NCBI GenBank assembly: GCA_019509685.1
Contig: JAEKLU010000247.1
Location: 1 to 10,223 of the forward strand
Direction of reading: 5' to 3'
Source of the DNA: Mesorhizobium sp.
GTDB lineage: Bacteria > Pseudomonadota > Alphaproteobacteria > Rhizobiales > Rhizobiaceae
Length of the DNA stretch: 10,223 nt
Below, in pieces: positions 6,194 to 10,223 of the stretch; position 1 is the stretch's first letter; the number at the start of each line of letters is the position of its first letter. Below the pieces are notes generated by a model. That model was given only the letters and a program-made list of their open reading frames with translations. It ran no database searches and had not been told where the DNA came from. Made by a program: the position numbers and the translations under genes.

Positions 6194-7342
6194 ATGCGTA
6201 GATGGAAAATCGCTTTAGGAGCCGCCGTCGCGATCGGCGCGGTCTCGGTGGCAAGCGTTCACCTGCTGAACCCGGGCTACCTCGGTGGCGGCACCGCGGG
6301 CGCCGCGCCCGCCCCGGCGGCCTTCGTCATGCCGGTGCCGGTGGTCAATGTCGTCAAGAAGACCTTGCCGATCTATCTCGACTACGCTGCGCGCGTCGAA
6401 GCGATCCGCAGCATCACGCTGCAGGCGCGCGTGCCGGGCTATCTGCAGGAGCAGACCGCCGCCGACGGCAGCGACGTGAGCCAGGGCGCCCTGCTCTACC
6501 GGATCGCGCCGCAGGATTATCAGGCAGCGCTGGACCAGGCGCAGGCGCAGGTGCAGCGCGATAACGCGACGCTTGACTACGCCCGCTCCAATCTCGGCCG
6601 CGGCACCGACCTTGCCAAGGCCGGCTACCTCGACAAGGACAGCTTCGACCAACGCACCAGCACCTTGCGCACGGCGCAAGCCGCCCTTGCCGTCGACCAG
6701 GCTGCGGTGCGGACGGCCGAGCTCAATCTCGGCTATGCCGAAATCAAGGCGCCGTTCAACGGCCGCATTGGCCGCAACCAGGCCTCGGTCGGCACGCTGG
6801 TCAGCGTCGCCGGCACGGTGCTCAACACGCTGGTGCAGCTCGACCCGATCTACGTGACCTTCAACCCGAGCGAGACCGATCTCATCCAGATCGCTCAGGC
6901 AAAGGCCGCCGGTCCGATCGCCGTCGATGTGCTGTTGCCCGGCGAGACGGTGCCCAGCCAGAAGGGCGAGCTCACCTTCATCGACAACACGATCGACCAT
7001 TCGACCGGCACCATCACGGCGCGCGCCACCATCGGCAACGCCAAGTTCACGCTGCTGCCGGGACAATATGTGCGCGTGCGCCTGCATGTGAAGGAGCAGC
7101 CCAACACGCTGATGGTGCCGCAGGTGGCGCTCGGCTCCAGCCAGCTCGGCAAGTATCTCTACGTGCTGGGCAAGGGCAACACTGTCGACCAGAAGCTGGT
7201 GTCGCTTGGGCCGACCGACGGCGACCTCGTTTCCGTGACCTCCGGCATTTCCGAGACCGACCAGGTGATCACGGGCAATTTGCAGAAGATCGGACCAGGA
7301 ATGCCGGTTTCTCCCTTGCCGCAACCGAAACCGGCCAGCTGA
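6194..7342 (+). CDS. RND efflux periplasmic adaptor subunit (membrane fusion protein)
   Basis: This protein, 382 aa, links the inner-membrane RND pump to an outer-membrane channel. The N-terminal hydrophobic segment (about residues 4-25, WKIALGAAVAIGAVSVASVH) is a signal anchor. It has no lipobox cysteine, so it is not a lipoprotein like AcrA. It then shows a half lipoyl motif (ITLQARVPGYLQ), an Ala/Gln-rich coiled-coil hairpin (about 110-180, DQAQAQVQRDNATLDYARSN), the second lipoyl half (YAEIKAPFNGRIGRNQASVG, about 181-200), the beta-barrel (LDPIYVTFNPSETDL) and a membrane-proximal domain (LLPGQYVRVRLHV). The gene begins 15 bases after the permease stop, with GGAG seven bases before the ATG, so it is the last gene of the efflux operon. 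A strong terminator follows. Confidence 0.96.
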   Translation: MRRWKIALGAAVAIGAVSVASVHLLNPGYLGGGTAGAAPAPAAFVMPVPVVNVVKKTLPIYLDYAARVEAIRSITLQARVPGYLQEQTAADGSDVSQGALLYRIAPQDYQAALDQAQAQVQRDNATLDYARSNLGRGTDLAKAGYLDKDSFDQRTSTLRTAQAALAVDQAAVRTAELNLGYAEIKAPFNGRIGRNQASVGTLVSVAGTVLNTLVQLDPIYVTFNPSETDLIQIAQAKAAGPIAVDVLLPGETVPSQKGELTFIDNTIDHSTGTITARATIGNAKFTLLPGQYVRVRLHVKEQPNTLMVPQVALGSSQLGKYLYVLGKGNTVDQKLVSLGPTDGDLVSVTSGISETDQVITGNLQKIGPGMPVSPLPQPKPAS

Positions 7343-7366
7343 TAACCCCCATCAGTTTCCGGTCCG

Positions 7367-7409
7367 ACGGCGCCCTCGACACCCACGTCGAGGGCGCCGT
7401 TTCTTTTTC
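7367..7409 (+). terminator. Rho-independent terminator of the efflux operon
   Basis: A perfect 14-bp stem (7367-7380 with 7387-7400, core GGCGCCCTCGAC / GTCGAGGGCGCC) with a 6-base loop ACCCAC is followed by TTCTTTTTC. It begins 24 bases after the adaptor stop and faces the 3' end of the lysR remnant on the other strand. Confidence 0.92.
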
Positions 7410-7416
7410 ACGCAAG

Positions 7417-7638
7417 TCATGGAATTGCTCCGAGCAACTCGACCAGCCCGACGATATCCGCACGCTCAGACTTCGCCGGCAGCATGAAAGCGCAATAGGG
7501 TTGACCTAGGCGCACAGAAACGGATGACAGCGCGATCAACCGGCCTGCTTCAAGGTCGGCGCCGGCCATGATCCTCTGGCCAAGCGCTATCCCCAACCCC
7601 AGCCGTGCCACGCCGATCGCCAGGCTGGAAAGCCCGAC
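7417..7638 (-). pseudogene. LysR-family regulator, 3' remnant (about 73 codons)
   Basis: The last 73 codons of a LysR-type regulator are left. The readable part is SSLAIGVARLGLGIALGQ, then DLEAGRLIALS and a closing PYCAFMLPAKSERAD stretch to the TGA at 7417. This is the C-terminal end of the substrate-binding domain, closest in style to GcvA-like regulators. The helix-turn-helix and about three quarters of the protein are missing. The minus-strand frame stays open up to 8718, but upstream of about 7638 it no longer reads like LysR and only mirrors genes on the plus strand. The breakpoint is at about 7630-7640, where an oxygenase remnant starts on the opposite strand. The fragment cannot bind DNA and is certainly non-functional as a regulator. 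Confidence 0.8.
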
Positions 7639-7926
7639 GCGCCGGAGCGCGGCAGCGACTTCGAATACCGCACCGACCTGCGGTCGGACAGCGATCCGAA
7701 TTATGACGGCGTGGCAAAGCTGCTCGAGGGCCGCGACCCAGAGGCGAAAATCCTGCGCATCACGGCCGGCACGCTGAACGTCTTCCGCGGCAAGAACACC
7801 GCGCACCGGGTCACCACCGTCGAGGGCAATCGCGAACGCATGATCGCGGTGTTTTCCTATTATGAGCGCCCGGGCGTCATGTTCAGCGAGGAGGACCGGA
7901 TCGGCTTCTACGGCCGAGCGGCCTAA
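7639..7926 (+). pseudogene. 2-oxoglutarate/Fe(II)-dependent oxygenase, 3' remnant (about 95 codons)
   Basis: The plus frame from about 7639 reads APERGSDFEYRTDLRSDS, then a NYDGVAKLLEGRDP segment, AGTLNVFRGKNTAHRVT and IAVFSYYERPGVMFSEEDR, ending GFYGRAA-stop. This is the C-terminal half of a jelly-roll 2-oxoglutarate oxygenase of the ArpA/HalD-like kind, as I recall the family. The distal iron-binding histidine (in TAHRVT) and a following arginine that would hold 2-oxoglutarate are present. The first part of the fold, with the HxD iron ligands, is missing, so it cannot be catalytic. There is no start codon with a ribosome binding site; a GTG at 7711 lies mid-domain. The 5' break abuts the lysR remnant on the other strand. 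It is probably the remains of a divergent lysR-oxygenase pair. Confidence 0.78.
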
Positions 7927-7965
7927 GGCGCGGCCATAAAAATCCTGCAGCACCCACTTGTTAGA

Positions 7966-7994
7966 TTGTCGACAAACTGATTGTCTTGCATAAT
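7966..7994 (+). promoter_or_regulatory. Promoter of the GntR-type gene with overlapping operator palindrome
   Basis: TTGTCG (7966-7971) and CATAAT (7989-7994) are spaced by exactly 17 bases, a good sigma-70-type promoter, with transcription starting near 8001. The -35 lies within TTGTCGACAA (7966-7975), a perfect 10-bp palindrome of the TTGT-N2-ACAA form common for FadR/FCD-type GntR regulators. Autoregulation by the downstream gene product is likely but inferred. Confidence 0.6.
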
Positions 7995-8010
7995 CTTCCG
8001 GGAGTGATGC

Positions 8011-8703
8011 ATGGCAAAGCTGGATTTCAGTCCGATCGCGGACACGACCCGCAGGGCGGAGATCGTCGCCCTGCTGCGGCGAGCGATCCTCACCGGACAG
8101 CTGGAGCCGGGCCAGAAGCTGAACGAGCTGCGCATCTCCGAGCAGATGCGCGTGAGCCGCGCGCCGCTGCGCGAGGCGATGCGGGAGCTGGTGCAGGAAG
8201 GCATCCTGACCAGCATCCCCTATGCCGGAACCTTCGTCATCGACGTCACCGCCAAGGACATCGTCGACGCTTATTCGCTGAACAAGGTGCTCGACGAGTT
8301 CGCCATCGAGCTCGCCTGGCCGCAGCGCGACCGGCGCTTCTTCGACGAGCTCGACCATCGCCATGATGCGGTCAAGCAGGCGACACGGGCGCTGGACACC
8401 ACGCGTCAGATCGAGACGGCGCTGCAATTGCATGGGCTGATCTACGAATGGGCGGACAATTCGGTGCTTCTGGAAACCTGGCAGCGGCTGACCAGCCGGC
8501 TGCAGATGTATTTCGCCCTGCATCAGCGGGCGCGCAACGAGGCGGTGCCGGCGCTCGACGTGCACGAGACCTATGTGGCGCTGCTCAAAGGCAGCCACAT
8601 GAAGGCCGCGCAACGCCATGCGCGCGAACATATCGATCTCGATTTCGAAGAGCTTCTTGCCTATGCGCGCAGCCTCGAAAAACGGTTGCCGAAAGGCGCC
8701 TGA
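8011..8703 (+). CDS. GntR-family transcriptional regulator, FadR/FCD subfamily
   Basis: This is a ligand-sensing transcription factor, 230 aa, typical for the subfamily. The winged helix is at about residues 14-78: AEIVALLRRAILTGQLEPGQ, KLNELRISEQMRVSRAPLRE and AMRELVQEGILTSIPYAGTF. The FCD effector domain fills the rest, with the three expected metal-binding histidines in LQLHGLIYEWADN, LDVHETYVALLKG and RHAREHIDLDFEE. GGGAG stands 6 bases before the ATG. It leads a cluster with two enolase-superfamily enzymes: the next start is 27 bases after its stop on the same strand, so it is probably part of that operon. FCD regulators commonly bind the sugar acid or amino-acid-derived acid that the neighbouring enzymes degrade. 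A TTGTCGACAA palindrome at its own promoter suggests self-control. Confidence 0.94.
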   Translation: MAKLDFSPIADTTRRAEIVALLRRAILTGQLEPGQKLNELRISEQMRVSRAPLREAMRELVQEGILTSIPYAGTFVIDVTAKDIVDAYSLNKVLDEFAIELAWPQRDRRFFDELDHRHDAVKQATRALDTTRQIETALQLHGLIYEWADNSVLLETWQRLTSRLQMYFALHQRARNEAVPALDVHETYVALLKGSHMKAAQRHAREHIDLDFEELLAYARSLEKRLPKGA

Positions 8704-8729
8704 CCAACATCCTGACAACGGACGGCAAA

Positions 8730-9833
8730 GTGAAGATCAAGAGCATCAAGGCCTATCATGTCGTGCAGCCCTTCGTGGACGGGCCTTACCGCATGTCCAA
8801 GGGACGGGTCGCCGACTGTTTCGACGCGGTGATCGTCGCCATCACCTCCGACAGCGGCGTCACCGGCTGGGGCGAAATGGCGCCGCTCGGCAATTTCTAC
8901 TCGGCCGCGTTTCCGGCGGGAGCGCGCGCGGGCGTGCCGGAGATCGCGCCGCATCTGATCGACCAGGACCCACGCGGCCTTGCCGGCATCGGCCGTCTGA
9001 TGGACACGGTGTTCAAGGGCCATCCCTACATCAAGTCGGCGCTCGACATGGCGTGCTGGGATCTGGCCGCCCGCGCGGCCGAGGTGCCGCTGGTGACCAT
9101 GCTCGGCGGTCGCGAGAGCGATATGGCCGAGACCTACCGGGTCGTCACCCACGGCACGCTCGATCAGATGGCCGCGTTGGCCAAGAGGATCATCGCCGAG
9201 GGCTGCAGCCGTCTGCAGATCAAGGTCGGCGGTACTGTCCGCGACGACATCGAGCGGGTGAGCGCGGTCGCTTCGGCAGTGCCGAAAGGCACAGTGATCT
9301 TCTGCGACGCCAATGCCGGCTGGACGCCTTACCAGGCGCGCCAGTTCGCCGACGCCACGCGCGGCATCGACTACACGTTCGAGCAGCCGTGCACGACGAT
9401 CGAGGAGAACATGTCGGTGCGCCGCATGCTCGACAAGCCGATGGTGCTGGACGAGAGCGTCACCTCGCTTGGCGAGATGCTGGAAATCCACCGCCGGGGT
9501 GCTGCCGACGGGCTGACGCTGAAGATCTCGCGGCTGGGCGGCGTGACGCAGACGCGGCTGATCCGCGACGTGGCCGTCGACCTCGGCTTCATGATCACGG
9601 TCGAGGACACCGGCGGCGCCGAGATCGACACAGCGGCGATGGCGCATCTGTCGCTGTCGACACCGCAGGAGCGCCGGCTGCATGCCATCGCCTTCCACGA
9701 ATGGGTCACGGTGCGCACGGCCAGGAACGCGCCGCCGGTGACCGGCAGCCATATGGGCGTTCCCGACGGCCCCGGCCTCGGCATCGACGTGGACCCGAAT
9801 CTGCTCGGCGATCCCTTCTTCGAGATCGGCTGA
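8730..9833 (+). CDS. Mandelate racemase/muconate lactonizing family enzyme, cis-3-hydroxyproline dehydratase-like
   Basis: This is a cytoplasmic Mg2+-dependent enzyme of the enolase superfamily, 367 aa. It abstracts the proton next to a carboxylate and then eliminates water or epimerises. The N-terminal capping domain covers about 1-130 (GWGEMAPLGNFY; KGHPYIKSALDMACWDLAAR), and the barrel follows. Visible active-site residues, counted from the GTG start, are K165 in LQIKVGG, metal ligands D193 (FCDANAGW), E218 (FEQPC) and D241 (VLDES), K265 in LKISRLGG, and the later VEDTGG loop. The first Lys of the usual K-x-K is Gln163. That and the QxKVGG style recall bacterial cis-3-hydroxy-L-proline dehydratases, a tentative specificity. 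Start: no ATG is available after the regulator stop. GTG at 8730 gives (M)KIKSIKAYHV, parallel to the next gene's MKITRIKATPI; reading further upstream would run into the regulator gene. Confidence 0.9.
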   Translation: MKIKSIKAYHVVQPFVDGPYRMSKGRVADCFDAVIVAITSDSGVTGWGEMAPLGNFYSAAFPAGARAGVPEIAPHLIDQDPRGLAGIGRLMDTVFKGHPYIKSALDMACWDLAARAAEVPLVTMLGGRESDMAETYRVVTHGTLDQMAALAKRIIAEGCSRLQIKVGGTVRDDIERVSAVASAVPKGTVIFCDANAGWTPYQARQFADATRGIDYTFEQPCTTIEENMSVRRMLDKPMVLDESVTSLGEMLEIHRRGAADGLTLKISRLGGVTQTRLIRDVAVDLGFMITVEDTGGAEIDTAAMAHLSLSTPQERRLHAIAFHEWVTVRTARNAPPVTGSHMGVPDGPGLGIDVDPNLLGDPFFEIG

Positions 9834-9834
9834 G

Positions 9835-10223
9835 ATGAAGATCACGCGTATCAAGGCAACGCCGATCAACTACCGGCTCGAAGCGCCTTACGTCTGGGTG
9901 TTCGGCGAACTCGACGGTTTCTCGCCGACCATCGTCGAGGTGGAGACCGAGGATGGGCTGGTCGGCATCGGCGAGGCGCCGACGCCGGGCGCGGCGGCCG
10001 TCATCAACGATGTGCTGGCGCCGCGGCTTATTGGCCGCGACGCCTTCGACATCGCCGGCGCCGAGGAATGCTGCCTGCCCTTCTGGAGCGGCGTGCAATC
10101 GATCAACGACCGCACCCGTATCATGGCCTTCGGCGCCATCGAGATGGCGCTGTGGGACCTGCGCGGCAAGGCGTGGAAGCAGCCGCTTTACCAATTGCTC
10201 GGCGGCGCGGTGCGCAAGGACAT
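9835..10223 (+). CDS. Second enolase-superfamily enzyme (mandelate racemase/muconate lactonizing type), N-terminal part, runs off window
   Basis: The first 129 residues are present. MKITRIKATPINYRLEAPYV begins the capping domain, TIVEVETEDGLVGIGEAPTP is the typical 20s-loop strand region, and FGAIEMALWDLRGKAWKQPL followed by YQLLGG is the conserved helix leading into the barrel. The catalytic barrel lies beyond the window, so the reaction cannot be assigned. The ATG comes one base after the TGA of the preceding enolase-family gene (TGAGATG), so translation is almost certainly coupled. The two N-termini resemble each other (KIKSIKA versus KITRIKA), but the 20s-loop and helix sequences differ enough to suggest different substrates rather than a recent duplication. 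It may act on the same or the next intermediate of one pathway. Confidence 0.92.
   Translation, partial: MKITRIKATPINYRLEAPYVWVFGELDGFSPTIVEVETEDGLVGIGEAPTPGAAAVINDVLAPRLIGRDAFDIAGAEECCLPFWSGVQSINDRTRIMAFGAIEMALWDLRGKAWKQPLYQLLGGAVRKD

Noticed and set aside
6215..7324. A 369-codon minus-strand frame opposite the adaptor gene
   Set aside because: It has no recognisable domain or ribosome binding site, and the plus strand encodes a complete membrane fusion protein.
7711..7926. The GTG-started 71-codon frame as a functional small gene
   Set aside because: The start lies in the middle of an oxygenase domain that continues upstream in frame to about 7639, so it is a remnant and not an independent gene.
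7417..8718. A 433-codon minus-strand frame as one complete gene
   Set aside because: Only its last 73 codons (7417-7638) read as LysR. The rest mirrors the oxygenase remnant and the well-supported GntR-type gene on the plus strand.
8448..8729. An upstream extension of the first enolase-family gene to 8448
   Set aside because: The added 94 codons lie inside the GntR-type gene in another frame and show no protein-like pattern. Family similarity begins at the GTG at 8730.
8661..9869. A 402-codon minus-strand frame opposite the first enolase-family gene
   Set aside because: The plus strand carries every catalytic and metal-binding motif of the superfamily; the minus frame shows no motif and is a GC-bias shadow.

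Overview
The window is GC-rich, densely coded bacterial DNA. It looks like a chromosomal segment of a Rhizobiales alphaproteobacterium, probably Mesorhizobium or a near relative. The basis is the codon style, the mix of LacI, TetR, LysR and GntR regulators with sugar ABC transport and enolase-superfamily catabolism, palindromic intergenic repeats of the rhizobial kind, and a small RNA with anti-Shine-Dalgarno loops of a type known from alphaproteobacteria. The genus is an inference; no marker gene is present.

Layout. (1) 1-1413: the 3' end of a sugar ABC transporter ATPase, followed closely by a LacI-family regulator on the same strand. (2) 1414-1906: about 490 bases without a protein gene, but far from empty. 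It holds a short palindromic repeat (1427-1477), an apparently unannotated small RNA made of three hairpins that each display CCUCCUCCC in the loop (about 1594-1710, the last hairpin being the terminator), and a multi-stem inverted repeat (1735-1875). (3) 1907-7409: a drug-efflux module. A tetR-type repressor reads leftward. It is divergent from a small unknown protein, an RND (AcrB-like) pump and a periplasmic adaptor, and the module closes with a strong terminator. The divergent promoter region carries two copies of GTTAC-N6-GTAAC, the likely repressor operators. (4) 7417-7926: a deletion scar in which the 3' end of a LysR regulator (minus) and the 3' end of a 2-oxoglutarate/Fe(II) oxygenase (plus) abut head to head, both lacking their 5' parts. 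(5) 7927-10223: a FadR/GntR-type regulator with a clear promoter and overlapping palindrome, followed by two adjacent enolase-superfamily genes (mandelate racemase/muconate lactonizing type). The second runs off the window.

How the parts work together. In the efflux module the repressor probably shuts both divergent transcripts until a ligand binds it, and then the pump and adaptor are made. No outer-membrane channel gene is present, so a channel encoded elsewhere would be needed. In the last module the GntR-type protein probably controls itself and the two downstream dehydratase/epimerase-like enzymes. The first of these resembles the cis-3-hydroxyproline dehydratase group, which suggests catabolism of a hydroxy acid or modified proline. 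The small RNA stands alone with its own terminator and could act on many mRNAs by masking ribosome binding sites.

I see no entirely new system here. The strongest second-look items are the small RNA, the double-truncated gene pair, the paired operators and the small protein in front of the RND gene.
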